A DNA stretch of 64,000 nt from Carnegiea gigantea (taxonomy: Eukaryota; Streptophyta; Magnoliopsida; Caryophyllales; Cactaceae): assembly GCA_029747015.1 (NCBI GenBank), contig JAKOGI010000446.1:529485-593484 (forward strand), read 5' to 3'. The notes below the pieces were generated by a model. The model was not told where the DNA came from, ran no database searches, and saw only the letters and a program-made list of their open reading frames with translations. The translations under genes were made by a program, and so were the position numbers. The first letter of the stretch is position 1. Each line of letters begins with the position of its first letter. Of this stretch, positions 12,036 to 24,832 are shown in pieces.

Positions 12036-12763
12036 TAGTCTAACCATATCTTCGTGATTGAAGTATACAGATCTCGTATAATAGACTTTCATTCGGCAAC
12101 TATGAACCGCCTTTCCGACCTTGTTCCCACAACATGCTAAATGAATGCTAACAACCAAACGTGTTTTTAAAGGAACATACGTGTAGTAATAAAGTACAAG
12201 ATGTCCCAACCTTCAAATATCTTATATTGAAATGTTAGCCTTGACAATGGTTTCAGTTCCCTTAAAGACGTGATTTTTGAGGACCCCTTTTTCCACCAAT
12301 CTTGACCCCCCAAACCGAATGCACCTCTTAAAAATCTATTTCTTAATCAAGTTTGCGTCCGATGCGCCGGAAAATTTGCCTCAACCATCTCATCCACATT
12401 TCCTATTAGAGTGATTGATTGTATGACAAAACTAACGCACCCTTATGACCTGCACATCTCTGTAGTAGTTGTAATACATACATACAAACAGAAATTATCA
12501 TAAACGGAGGTTTAATAATGATAAACCCTTAAAAATTTGAAACTATTAGAGTCTTCAAATTAGAAATGATGTACCCAGGACTGTGAATACTACTCTCTCA
12601 CAAATCCACCAGTGTAAATATGGAAAGACAAACAATCAAACAATGATATACATTGGACGAAAAAAGTAACATGTAGTATGAAAATTCCCAGCCCAACTCT
12701 GGGTTTGCTCGGTTCCGCTACCATTCACAGAGAGTCTGTATCCTGAGTTCCGAATGGCACAGA

Positions 12764-15700
12764 TCAAAATGCAGCCCTCATGGCACCTCTTGCCGCTTCC
12801 TTTTTCATCTCCACCGCCTTCCCACTGCCCCGGAAGTACATGTAGACTTGCTGCATATGTATACACATAAAACAACGGTTGAGTGCTGCGAGATGGAATA
12901 GCTCCTGAAAAGTAGGGAAAATGGAATGAAGGGAAAGACCTGGATAACCCACACGCTGAGCAGCGATTCGAGGCAGAACAATCCAAATCCAATGAAGTAG
13001 AAGATCTAAGCGGAAAAGAAGCCGAAGATGACACAATTAGAGCTAAATGAAACATTATGCCCACTTTTGAAGCGAAAGTGATGAGCAACATTATAACTAA
13101 AGGATTGAGACTTACTCCGACCAGAGGTTTGCTGCCGATAAAATCAATAGCTGGGAGGATTCCACTGTCGAAAAAAGGAAGCAAGGGTTAGCTGCCTCTT
13201 AAACCATACCCTTCTATTTTAGGATCTCAACCATTATTAGTTTAGCAAGTTATGCCCATGGGCACCTAGATCAAAGATAAGGAGAGCATTTCTTGTTCAA
13301 GATTATTCAAAACAGAAAAAATCCGATGATAGGTCATGTGTTTGGCACACAGGTAAGCTTTCAGCACAAAACAAATCAGGTTTCTCCAAAGCTAATCAAA
13401 CTGCAGAAGACTATCGATTCCAGTCACCGCGTACAAATAACCGATAAAATTTTGCAAGCTTGGTCTGAAATGGAGTGCCAACCACTGAAACACGTTGAGC
13501 ATCTCACAAGGGTAGCTGAGGTGAAATGTGAAGATCAGAAAGGATAGCCGGTCAACAATGCTTTAGGTTTCTAAAAATAAGAGAATACGTGAAGACACTT
13601 ACGCGAGGGATTTTCCTTTAAACACTATAGGAGGAGCAACGGCCGCCAAGATACAGAAGCCAATGTGAAGCTGCAAGAACAAAGGCAAAGATATGAACAT
13701 CAAGTATCTTCTAAGTGTTGAACTGCAGCAAGCAAAACCAGCGAAGTTTAACAGGTATTTACCAAATAAAACAAGAAAAACCATCCGAAGTTCAAAGCAC
13801 TGTCAGTCCTACAAAAACAGTTGCAAAACTTTCAGTGCGATCAGAGTGAAATACAAACCCCATCTAGGACAGACAACTGTCAAATAATTTCCATTTTCCA
13901 GTACCTGAAAGCGCGATAAAGAGGCCGGTACCATAACACATATGCACCAGGGACACCTGATATGAAGTAGATGATAGCAAGGAACCAGATAGTTGCATCT
14001 GAAATAAAAGAATGTGTCCAATTAGAGCAGATGTCTCAATATCATAACCAATGTGAAATATGTAGCATAGCAAAGACAACGACAAAATAAATTGCAATTA
14101 CCACCAGTCTTTATCCAAGCTGTAGTAACTGCTACAATATTCCAGGTCAGACACAAAGCCAATCCTGCACAGATCAATGTTCTTTCGTCTTAGGCTGTTG
14201 CAATAAAGCCAATTTGTTAAGGGTGATAGGAAACACAGATGAATTGAGGTAGTTCAGTAAGGCACTCAGATGGAGGCAGCCAATTATCAATCCATTCATA
14301 AGCATTTTCTTCCCTTTGTTTTCAAGGTACGTGTATTCTGCCCAAGGCAAGATGGCTTATGGTACATTAACTAACTACAACACAGCATGTATCCTCCAGT
14401 ATTACGCAAGAACCCAAGAAGCCATGGAAGAGACCAAGCTGTGTGCATCTCTTAATGCTAGAAAATTGCGCTACAGCATGCATGTGGAACATAAATTAGA
14501 ACCCCAGATCGACGGCAAATAAAAATTAATATCCTCCAAGTACAGGAGAAAGATCATAGCACACATCAGAAGATCAACGCCATCCCTTCTAGACGAGTTT
14601 ATGAAATGCATCATACGCAACTAAGTTTAATTGAAAGCAAAAAGGCAACGCACCTAGCAATGTCGCGAAAGCAGTGTACTGTAACCTCTGGAGATGAATT
14701 GGTATCTCGTTTGCAATGTCGTGGTGTATGATTGGAAAAAATGGAGGCCAATTCTTCTCCTCAATGACAATTCCAGCTGCAAAGTACAATAGGATCAGCC
14801 GTAAATCACATCGTAGACATCCATGACTTTGAAAAACATAGAAAGTCTGAGAAAGGCAATGGGTAACGGTGATATGGTAACTTCTACAAAATAAAAAGCA
14901 GTTTAGTGTGGGCGTGTGAGTGTGTGAGCATGAGTCCAAATTTCAAACACAGCCAGCTGCACCAGTGAACATTTCAATAAAAATAATGTCAAGCAGAGAA
15001 TTCTAGTAAGTGCTCTTGGTAAACAAGACTCTTGCAAAATGACCATAAGCACTTGATATCTTCTGAGAAGTGGCAATATAGGTACAAATGGTCAAATGAC
15101 CCACAGAGGTATTCACGCTGAAAAAAGAAATCATTCATACCTCGTGCTGCAGCTTCTTCTTTCCGCTTGATTGCCTGCATTCAATGAAAAGGGTTGCTGA
15201 GAGGGAAATTTCTGAAAAATTAATCAAACTGAAGCAAATCAATAATCCATTAAGTCATAACAGCTATATGATCCCACTAATTCCGGGTAGGACACCAGAA
15301 ATTGTGACGAGCCATTGTTTTGAGACATCGCACAAAGGGATACATCAAGTCTTGTATTGTTACGGGACATTAATATACTTCCTAGGAAGCACCCAGCAAC
15401 ATAGTCGCAGATTAGCAGCAGAAACTAACATGTGTCATATGCAAGTGCTCAGCAACTCTCTTCATATAGGCACAGATTGCCATAAAGAAATTACCTCCTC
15501 TCTCTTTCTCAATTCAGCCTCTTTGGCTTGAAGTTCTTTCTCTTTCTTTTTCAAATCCTAAAATTAGAAGATCAAGTCGCTGGAGGTAAGTCATGAGCAG
15601 CAATCAAACAAGGACATGCGAAAAACAATAAGGCATTCCACAAAGCATTAAAAATGAAAATAGTAGTAGCTACCTTTGCTGAATCAAGTGGAATGTCAAC

Positions 15701-18700
15701 TGTCGCAGTAGGATTGTAAAAGTCAGCAGGCTCAGGTGGCAGAGGCGAAAGCCTTGAATTTGAGGCTGGAGCAACACTTCCAGGATTCTGGAAGAACACG
15801 TAAAAAGTTGATATCAACCATGCCGATTCAAGTGTACAAACGCAAAAAATACTCAGAAAATAAACATCAACACGGTAAACAAACAGTCAACTCCAAAACA
15901 ATAAATCCAAAGCTACCAGAAGAGGACAAATCCAAAGTACTATTATTGAGGCTTAAGTGTTAATGGGTGAACCACATTCATGTTGTACCAAAGTGCACTT
16001 CAGCCCAAAATACTACCATCGAACATCCTTCTTGTGCAATACGATATCTTTGCATTCTGTAACAATGGGCAAAGGGCCCTCTAGAGCTTACTTGCTGTTG
16101 CTATTAATTTTTATGCCCTAGCTTGGTTCCTGTTAGGTAAGTACTGGTCCAAATTACTTCCACCATCTTCAGAGACCTTTTCATCACAAAGTCGATTATC
16201 AACTTTTGGGAGCATCATTCGGATTTGAAACGGAAGGCCATTCCAAAGCTGCAAAAATATTTGCAATTTTTACAGTTTGTTCCTCCCTCTTTCCGAAGTA
16301 TTTTGGAATAAAAAATTCCGACTAACTCACTTGCTCCCTCTTCTCATGGTTCCATTCCCTTGTCCTTCATGTCCATGTTGCTATATAGTAAATGTAGATC
16401 AACTTTCAATGGCAAGGTAAAACCCAAGATCTTTGAGGAAGGGAGATGAGGCAAGCAGATACAAAGATCCTAGTCCAAATTTGCAAAACCAAAATTCCAA
16501 AACCTAATTTTCATAAGCACTATATCCAACCTGAACAAACCAAGATCTAACCAAAGAACATCTCCAAGTGTGGTCAGCATGACATCCGACATCAAGACAC
16601 TTGTTCAAGAAGCAATGTTGTAAAATTCAACTACTTGAAGGTGAAAAAGCCTGATGCAACATCAGACCTGATTCTTCTGACCCAAAATCAAGCAGAACAC
16701 AATTCAACCACTTGAAAGGAAAAAGCCTAATCCAACATCAGAACCAAATTTTTTGACCCAAAATAAAGCAGAACACGCATGCAACAATTTTATCTTGCCA
16801 GGCAAAACACTGAATAAGAAACGTTTTTGGTTTTTTTTTTGGGGGGGGGGGGGTGTCACAGTTAAGTGACCCAACTTCATGCCCTAGACTAGTACCGCCC
16901 CCCCCCCTCTCTTACAGGACTATTTGGAAAAACATATAATGGCCAAGAGGAGTTTTGTCATAAACAACTCTAATGTTCAATACCACCAATAAGGCATAAG
17001 AGCTGCACAGGTATGCTAGCATAATCAACCCGTGTTGCATAAGCACAAAACATGCCAGAAAGTCCATGCCAGCCAAGACAAGGATGTATCACCTCAAATT
17101 GCTTTAAATTCTGACAAATACGATAGCTATACAATGCCATAGGTTTATATGTAGTCCATAATCACCATTGAAGCCCTAGATTGAGATGGACTCAATGTTT
17201 CATTAGAGTATATCGTGCATCCATTCTAAAGTTGAAGACCACATACCGTTAACCCCAATCCTCTCAAGAGAACCCCCATTTCAAACTACAAGCCTACAGC
17301 AAGGCAGGTGGATGCAAACCTATCTAGCAATTAGGTGAGGCTGTTTCCAAGTTTCCACACTCATAAATGGACATAAACCTTACTTTATCCTTCCTTTATT
17401 TCATTCAATTTCCTTCATAGCCCCAAACAGATAGATGACTGGTTGTTATTTGAAAGGTTCCCCCAAAAGGAAAAGGAGAAAAGTTATAAATACGAGCATA
17501 AGCTGATCAGAAGAAATTATAGCCATTACTTACAGTCATATAGAATGCTCCTCCACCATAGTTTGATGGGCCCGAAGATTTACCCTTCCCTGCTTCCTGG
17601 TGATGATGGAGGGGGGAAAAATTAGCAGATTGTAGCAATTACTATAGAATGACCACATGATATACACAGATTCTCTACGTAAGAGTCTATGGCCAAACAT
17701 CCACACTCACAATGTGTTTTCCTTCATTTTTCATTACAACCCATAATGATATCTATAACAACAATGAAAAAACAGCAGAGGAATCTTTTTCTCTATCATG
17801 TGTTGTCTACAGTGACGGACATTTCTTGATAAGGCTTTCAAACAGTAAGGCATTTCATAATCACTCCCGCTAATCTGTTCCCTTTTATCAAACAGAAACA
17901 AGTCACCAAACACTAATGCTTCAAACTGAAAGAATCCTGAAGTTAGTGCCCAGAAATTTTGAACTTCACTAGCAATGCATGAATAAGTCAAGGAAGCACC
18001 TTGAGTGCCTAAAGCAAAAACAATATCCTATCAGAGTTCATGTACAATAGCAATCAGACCCTCACAAAATGAAGTTATGTCGTAGTATTTCAGTGCAACT
18101 AATTCCCAGTTCGCTCGTCCTAGGTCCTGCAAAATTTTCTTATATTTCTCCAACACGATCCATGGTTAACCTCTAATCTATGCAAAAAGGATCTCTCTTA
18201 AATGACCCAGAAACGATAATCATCTTTCTCTGGCAGAATTTTCTGCAAAAAAAACCATCAACTTCAACCACCTTTGTGATTTGGAATGGACAGAAGCAAC
18301 ATCGGCTACAAATACGGATCCAATATGGAAAAAGGAACCCTAACAATTTCAGGCAGAACCTCATGTTACAGTTACAGCATAAAGTGATATGACCCCAGAT
18401 TGTGCTGAAGACAAAGAATAAATAATTGGATAAACAGTTCATCCATCTTTACTAATGAACATTCACCCAAGCACATAATGAATCCCACTTGCTCCTACAA
18501 CTGGTTGACTCAAGTAAGCAGAGCAAGAACCAAACCCAGATCTGGGAAATTTCGAAGAATCAAGAAAAACCCCAGAACCAAGAACACCCAGAATCAATCA
18601 AAACTAACCATCAACATCAGAAGCAAAAAGCATCAAACTTTATTGCCCTAGATCAATACTGAAATGACAAAATAGCAAAAATTTGAAGACTTTCCGACAA

Positions 18701-18798
18701 AGGGGACAAGAAAAGTTGTGGGTTTGGAAGAGAATGCTTACAGAAAAGGGATTGACTTCGTCTCCTTCTTCAAAAGGGTTGGGATCGTAGCGAGACAT
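12764..18798 (-). CDS. SCAMP: Secretory carrier-associated membrane protein
   Basis: Exons on the minus strand: 18742-18798, 17534-17596, 15674-15787, 15495-15557, 15141-15174, 14654-14776, 14102-14164, 13905-13998, 13763-13808, 13603-13670, 13116-13164, 12940-13005, 12764-12850. They sum to 927 nt, 308 aa, close to the usual plant SCAMP size. The cytosolic N-terminus starts MSRYDPNPF and has NPF motifs (EH-domain ligands). A Pro-rich segment follows, then a charged coiled coil ([19 protein letters not shown]). Four membrane segments carry the conserved loop [11 protein letters not shown] (the SCAMP E-peptide) between helices 2 and 3. The tail is basic ([19 protein letters not shown]). SCAMPs act in vesicle traffic at the trans-Golgi/early endosome and plasma membrane. 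Exon 9 uses the acceptor that keeps [12 protein letters not shown], as in the family; a second acceptor nine bases downstream would drop three residues. Confidence 0.93.
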
Positions 18799-18899
18799 TC
18801 TGAGATCCTACAAACAACAAATTTGAAATCTTGAAGAAAATCCACTCACACCCACCACAGTTGCAAACAACTGGAGAAGGAGGAGAGACGAGGATGGAA

Positions 18900-20650
18900 G
18901 ATCAGTAAATTAAAGAGGGAGCAAATTGAAGAAAGCAAAAAAAAAAAAAAAAAAAAAAAAGGCTATATTACATAATTAAGCTTCCTGTAATCCTGTTTTC
19001 TTTTTCTTTTTTTTTTCCCGGGGTGGGTTGCCTTCTGTTTTCGGTCAGTTCTTTTCTTTTCTTTTCTTTTTCCGGTCAGTTCTGTTCTTTTCTTCTGTAT
19101 TCTTCTTCTTACAGCTGTGACAGCAAAATTTGAGATTGAAGCATGAAGGTTTTTCGTTGGCAAATTATGCAATTTGAAAATTTGGATGGAAATTACGACT
19201 TACGATGGCTATGGTTACCTAATCTATGCTGTAATTGCTCGAAAGTCTCCTATAAAAGTGTCATAGCTTCTTATTACACGACTTAGTCCTCATTAGAGGA
19301 GCATTTAGTTTTTCTAATATTAATCATTTGTTAGATTTTGTAAATCTTTTCATAAAGGTAGGTCTTGTATTAAGGAAAAGTCATGTCAGTAAACATTCAA
19401 TTTATATCAAATGTCAATAAAAAAGTGCCCAAGTAGTTTTTTTTTTTTTTGGGGGGGACAATGTAAAGCATCAACCTTATTTTCGAGACATTATGAAATA
19501 TAAACGTTTACAATTGCTTACCGCTCCTTGTCAAATGTAGTTAAATTTTACTATTCCTAATTCATTACTACTAGTTTTGAGATTTGAAACAAGCATGCCC
19601 TCAATTATTCACTTAAGAATGGAATGCTTACTAGATTTTAGGATCAACTTTATCACACGTCTGTATACAATCATCTCCAACATTATCTACGAAACTAAAT
19701 TTTGGCATTCGTTGACTAGTAAAAGAAGGAAGATTAGTGGATTTGCCCCCATTGCCCCAATAGGATATAAACAAGCGCATTGGACCCATGTTCCATGAAT
19801 TCTCACTAATATTTTGGTATGTATCTCTCTGTCACTCTCTCTCTATATACATATAAACTTAGAGTGTCTCTGAATTTTTGAATTAGAAGAACCTTTTTTT
19901 CATATATTTAAAATATAAAGAATAGTCAAATTATGTAGTAAAGTTTCGAATAATGATGAACTTGTTATAAATATTAGTTTTGTACTAACATTTTAATGTT
20001 CAATTGACGCAAAAGCTCTATAAATTAACAATTTTGAGAATAATCAACTAGTTAAAATTTTTGCCATGGAGGAAAAGAAAACTACATAGTTATATGTAAT
20101 ATTAAATTTTAACAATTTAGTATCAAAGGCATGCTTGAAAGAGTAGGGTCAATACAACAATACTATCATATTTCAAACTTAATGCTCTCTTACGTCTGAA
20201 AACCTATTCAGGTAAGATGTTATTGCAGTCATTAACTTAGTCATTTATTCAATTTATCGAATATTTCATGTTATTAACTAAAAAATTTTCTTTTTTATTA
20301 CAATAGTGTTTTATTAGGATTGGTAAAAAGGGATCTTGAGCCAATACAATTCTTCTTTTTTTTTTTGGTTGAGCATTTATTTACTTAAATTCATGTATAA
20401 AATGGTCTGAAGTCGCCAAAAATTATATCAGTCAATGAAATATGTACGCATCAATTTACCATCAACAAAAATATAAATAATATGGTGATTTTATAGAAGC
20501 TTAACACTGCTTACCAGATACATTACCCTCTATATTACCAATCAAATAATTTTCATTATTGAAACAAAATTATAGCAAAAATGGTCATCCATATTGAACA
20601 ACTAGAAATCATTGCAAATTTGAACATCTTTTGTATAGTTGTCCCTCGGT
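18900..20650. other. Intergenic region between SCAMP and the glycosyltransferase gene
   Basis: The two genes diverge from here, so both promoters lie within. A run of about 25 A at 18936-18960 and pyrimidine-rich runs up to about 19110 border the SCAMP 5' end. A T/G compound tract occurs at 19438-19458. I see no gene; the rest is AT-rich. Confidence 0.65.
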
Positions 20651-20652
20651 GC

Positions 20653-20667
20653 TATAATAAATAAATA
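20653..20667 (+). promoter_or_regulatory. TATA box candidate of the glycosyltransferase gene
   Basis: TATAATAAATAAATA is followed by a CT-rich stretch (ctctctccttgcag) that suits a plant transcription start near 20690. The ATG lies at 21219. A donor-like AAG|gtttgtag near 20944 suggests a 5' leader intron. Confidence 0.45.
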
Positions 20668-21218
20668 GGAGGCCACCTCTGCCTGCTCGGAAAATTCTCT
20701 CTCCTTGCAGTTACCGGCGACACCGAACAGTTCGATCGTTTTGCTCTTCACAACCCTCCTCAGAAACATTATTCAAGCTCTGCTGAGATGCTTAACATCA
20801 CCTTCAAATTCGTTATTTCGTTCATCCTTGATTCGTGTCTCCCTTAATTCTGCCAAAAAATCAGGGCACACGCGCAAATTGTTGATACAGTGTCGCCGAT
20901 TGGTTCGCCCGGCAAGGCCTTCAACGTCGCGGTCAGGAAAATAAGGTTTGTAGATAATCAAATTAAATATGCCCAATTAATTGTCCCCCTTCTCACAATT
21001 ACTGTCCTTAGTTCCGTTCTGCCGATCTGAGATCACGCCGCCACTATTCTGCTCTGGATTTGCTTGCCATCATCGTAAATTGCAGATTTATGATGTGGGT
21101 ATTGGGTGTTATTTGGTTGGTATGAGCTGAATCTCACAAATATGGTGGTGGGAAATTGAAATTATAGTTGTATGCGGTGGAAATTTTTCTGATTTTCTGT
21201 GTATAGTTAGTAATTATA

Positions 21219-22460
21219 ATGGGTAGGATTAGATTAGAAAGGGAGGATTTGCAGAAGTTGTCATCATCACCAATGAATAATAATGTTGGTGTCAATATAA
21301 AGGAGGTATCTTTCAGAATTATGACCCTTGTGTTCTGTTTAGTTGTATTTGTTGCTGGTATGGTTATCGGATTAGTGTCAAGTTCACATGTAGATAAGTA
21401 TATGAGCTCCCGGCCCGAGCTATTGTTCTATATGAATCATGTCGCTTCAGTGGATGGATCTGTACCTATTGCTTCTGTCCCCACCAACAACTGCACAATT
21501 ATAAGGTCTTGCCCGAAAGTCGACTGCTTGAGCTTAGAGAACTTTGCACACCCCAAGGTATTGATTCATAAATTGTCCGATAATGAACTCTTTTGGAGGG
21601 CATCAATCGTACCCAAGATAGACAAGTATCCTTTCAATAGGGTGCCTAAAGTGGCTTTCATGTTCTTAACAAGGGGTCCATTGCCATTCTTGCCATTGTG
21701 GGAGAGGTTTTTTGGAGGTCATGATGGGCTGTTTTCAATCTATGTTCATACTTCACCAGGGTTTATACTCAACATTTCCCCTGACTCGGTTTTCTATGGG
21801 AGGCAAATCCCTAGTCAGGAAGTTTCATGGGGTTCAATATCGCTGGCAGCTGCAGAGAAACGGCTTCTGGCCAATGCACTGCTTGATTTCTCCAATGAGC
21901 GATTTGTGCTTCTTTCTGAAAGCTGCATCCCTGTGTATAACTTCAAAACAGTGTACAAATACCTCAGTCAATCAGCTCACAGTTTTGTGGAGTCATATGA
22001 TGATCCCTCTCGCTATGGCCGTGGTCGATATAGCAGATGGATGGCACCCAGCATTAGGATTCACCAGTGGAGGAAAGGTTCACAGTGGTTCGAGCTCAAC
22101 CGTGGTTTGGCCATTGAGATCATATCAGATTTCAAGTACTATGACCTTTTCAGAAAGTATTGCCACCCTTCATGCTACCCTGACGAGCACTACATTCCTA
22201 CTTACCTCAACATATTTCACCCCTCCCTCAACTCCAACCGCACTGTAACTTGGGTAGATTGGTCATTCGGCGGTCCACATCCTGCGACTTTTGGTGGAGA
22301 GAATGTTACAGCAACCTTCATAAGGAACATCAGGAACAATGGCACGGATTGCTTGTATAATTCACAGAGAACATCCATCTGTTACCTTTTTGCTCGTAAG
22401 TTTTCTCCGGATGCCTTGGATGCCTTGCTCAATATAAGTTCGAAGGTAATGGGATTTTGA
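21219..22460 (+). CDS. BC10/DUF266-type core-2/I-branching glycosyltransferase-like protein
   Basis: An intronless ORF of 413 aa. It is a type II membrane protein: a short basic cytosolic tail, one hydrophobic segment at about residues 34-54 (TLVFCLVVFVAGMVIGLV), then a lumenal domain. The domain opens with PKVAFMFLTRGPLPFLPLWE and continues with VSWGSISLAAAEKRLLANAL, FVLLSESCIPVYNF, SRWMAPSI, GSQWFELNR and YPDEHYIPT, the ordered motifs of the plant DUF266 (GT14-related) family. Four or five N-x-S/T sites fit Golgi residence. The best-known member is rice BC10, which affects cell-wall cellulose and arabinogalactan proteins; the acceptor here is unknown. The start was chosen because the upstream leader lacks an in-frame extension and the length fits the family. 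The 3' flank is interrupted by a LINE relic about 225 bp past the stop. Confidence 0.92.
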   Translation: MGRIRLEREDLQKLSSSPMNNNVGVNIKEVSFRIMTLVFCLVVFVAGMVIGLVSSSHVDKYMSSRPELLFYMNHVASVDGSVPIASVPTNNCTIIRSCPKVDCLSLENFAHPKVLIHKLSDNELFWRASIVPKIDKYPFNRVPKVAFMFLTRGPLPFLPLWERFFGGHDGLFSIYVHTSPGFILNISPDSVFYGRQIPSQEVSWGSISLAAAEKRLLANALLDFSNERFVLLSESCIPVYNFKTVYKYLSQSAHSFVESYDDPSRYGRGRYSRWMAPSIRIHQWRKGSQWFELNRGLAIEIISDFKYYDLFRKYCHPSCYPDEHYIPTYLNIFHPSLNSNRTVTWVDWSFGGPHPATFGGENVTATFIRNIRNNGTDCLYNSQRTSICYLFARKFSPDALDALLNISSKVMGF

Positions 22461-22684
22461 GAATTTTGACAGGAAAGATGGGAATATCACTTCATACCGA
22501 GAATTAGGGTTTGGTGGTGATTCCTTGGAGGGATATGGTCAATATTGGTAGTTTGGTGCTGGTTTTTTGTGATAGTTATGCACAGATACTCTTTTGGTTA
22601 ATAAAGACATTCTTCTTTCAATTTCGTGGAATAAAATTTCGTGGAATAAAATTAATAACGCTGCTCTTAGAAACCTGTCTTGGA

Positions 22685-23690
22685 CGAAATTGAAGCAAGA
22701 CTAGCATTGTGGAAAGGAAGGGGCCTCTTCAGATCTGCCCTGCTTCTGTTCTGAACTGCCTTCCACATTACTACCTGACCATACTTTGACGTGCCATCGT
22801 GGTTGCAAGGGGACTACTATTATTAGAAAGACGGAACCTTTGAGGAAAAATCCTTCGACCGTATTCAAAGACCATACGAGAAGGGAGCCTGGGCATTGGT
22901 CATCTAACAATACAAAATGCAACCGTGCTTTTCAAATGCTCGTGGTGGAGGTTTTCCACCAAAAGGAGGCATTGTGGAGAAGGGTGTACATAACATGGGG
23001 TGGTTTGAATCTGAAGTATGGCATTGGACTTCGTTTTGGAAAAGGAATCTCCGAAACTATGACGAGAACTGCAAGACCTTCGATGAATGCTGGTCCAAGG
23101 GTTCCCTAGGCAGGAGGACATGGTCACTTGGGGTTCAGGGAGGTTAAGGGCTTTTGCAGTGAAAGCCTCCCCATCAGGAGCATTGAACCAAACAAACCCG
23201 AATATTGACATTGCCAGCATGATTTCATCAGCTTGGATTAAGCTTGTTCCCCAAAAGGTTGTTTATGGTCTGGCTGGCTTTGCTTGGGGGGTTAAACACC
23301 AAGGAGCAGCTGTGCAAGAAAGGCACATTTTCAAGATGTTGAATTTATTGTACCTTTTGCAATCTACAAACTGAAAGCGTAGACCATCCATTGTTAATTG
23401 TTGCACTCTATCGGACGCCAGGAATTATTTTTAAGCAGCTCTGGCAATCATGGAGCAGCATGACATTCAGGGGCGCACTTAAAATCTCTGGTCTTGACTC
23501 TTGAATATGCTGTGCTTTGATTCTCATTTGGACCAAGCAGGAAAGAATAAAAATGAAGAGTTGCAGCTTCAGGAGCTTAGCTGGACAGCTAAGTCAAGGA
23601 TTGGGCACTGGATGAAGGCATGGATTGAAAGGTCCCTTGTACTTGTAGGCCTGCTGATATTTCTGGTTGTATGAATTGTATCAATCAACT
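22685..23690 (+). pseudogene. Decayed L1-type LINE fragment (RT C-terminus plus zf-RVT)
   Basis: Pieces of a plant L1 ORF2 C-terminal part appear in order but in shifting frames with stops: a LALWK segment near 22700, KEALWRRVY..GGLNLKYG near 22970-23020, TSFWK, DMVTWGSGR..FAVKA near 23118-23165, AWIKLVPQKV near 23230, and a zf-RVT motif CTFCNLQTESVDHPLL near 23350-23395. Several frameshifts and stops show it is dead. It lies in the 3' flank of the glycosyltransferase gene, same orientation. Confidence 0.75.
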
Positions 23691-24832
23691 GGCCATGTAC
23701 TCCGTTGTTAAGGTCATTTTGCATTTTGCCCCTTTGATCATATTAGGCTGGTAACTGCTGATTAGCTTCATTTTGGAAATGGGATGAGACTGGGATATAT
23801 GACGAATGTATATAAAATGGGATGATGATCTACTGTGCCATGTTTCATGACTTCTTGAGTAACAATAATGAAAAAGAAGTCAATTACCCATTTAATTAGA
23901 TTGGAAAGTATAAATATACATCTGTTGCATGTTTAACAACGTTTGAAGTAACATTTAGTATTTTAATCAAATTAAGGCACTAGTAAGTCAATTTGCAGTG
24001 TTTAACGATGTAGTATTTTGGATTAGCATTTCAAGTTGCGTATAGCATTTATGACACTATTTCTAAAAAATTAATAATATTAGTTTTAACATTCAAAAGT
24101 AACATTCATACGTTTGCTTTAAAAAAATACTCTTGGAAAATTATTCATATTTTTTTTGGTCAATTTATGTTAATCAATTAATTCAATAGCTAAATTTATC
24201 GAACACATTATCTTTAACTGCTCGTCGAAACAACTATCCACTAACAATTAAATCAAAAAATAATTATTCACTCCCTTAATAGCTATTTTCTACCTAAATA
24301 TCTAATTTTGCCAGACACAATCATAGTCTAAATGGTATTATTGTGGTAGTAACTCATGCAATTTCATTCAGAGAGGCGTAATAAGAAAAGAATTGCAAAC
24401 CTTCTCTTGTACAAAATTCACACCATTTTGAACAGATATCATCCAACTTGCTCTTAGATTTTCTTTTTTTTTTTTGAGGGAGTCCATTTAAATTTAACCA
24501 CAAAGCAAACACGTGATTTAGGTGCAAAGAAAAGAGAAAGGTAAAGGGGAATGACGGCTTGGGCAGAAGATCTTACAAAAACCAAACTGAAAATAATGAA
24601 TTAATTGATGTGGCTCTATGATACACAAAGCAGCAGCATTACAAATTTACTGTAGGGGAGTAGGGATATGAGCTGACTAAATATGAACACAAAACTGAAA
24701 TTGGGATGTTCCAAGGCGATCCTCCTCGTTTCCATGAGCTCTGCATAGGAACAACTCCTTTGATCTGCTGTGAGGAGGCTTTCATGATTGACTTCTTTTT
24801 TTGGGAGCTTTGATTGTTGAGAATGCGTCCAG

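Larger units (their letters stand above)
10456..12763. other. Intergenic region between the glycine-rich protein gene and SCAMP
   Basis: It contains the 3' flank of the glycine-rich gene, a T/G homopolymer compound at about 10660-10700, two SINE-like relics, a (TAA)n array and the 3' UTR of SCAMP at its right end. No further gene is supported. The long minus-strand ORF crossing 12636-13184 is read-through of SCAMP introns. Confidence 0.65.

Noticed and set aside
12636..13184. 182-aa minus-strand ORF
   Set aside because: It reads through SCAMP exon-intron borders; the exons within it belong to SCAMP in defined frames.
21712..22248. 178-aa plus-strand ORF inside the glycosyltransferase gene
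   Set aside because: It is an alternative frame of a well-supported 413-aa protein and lacks any family features.
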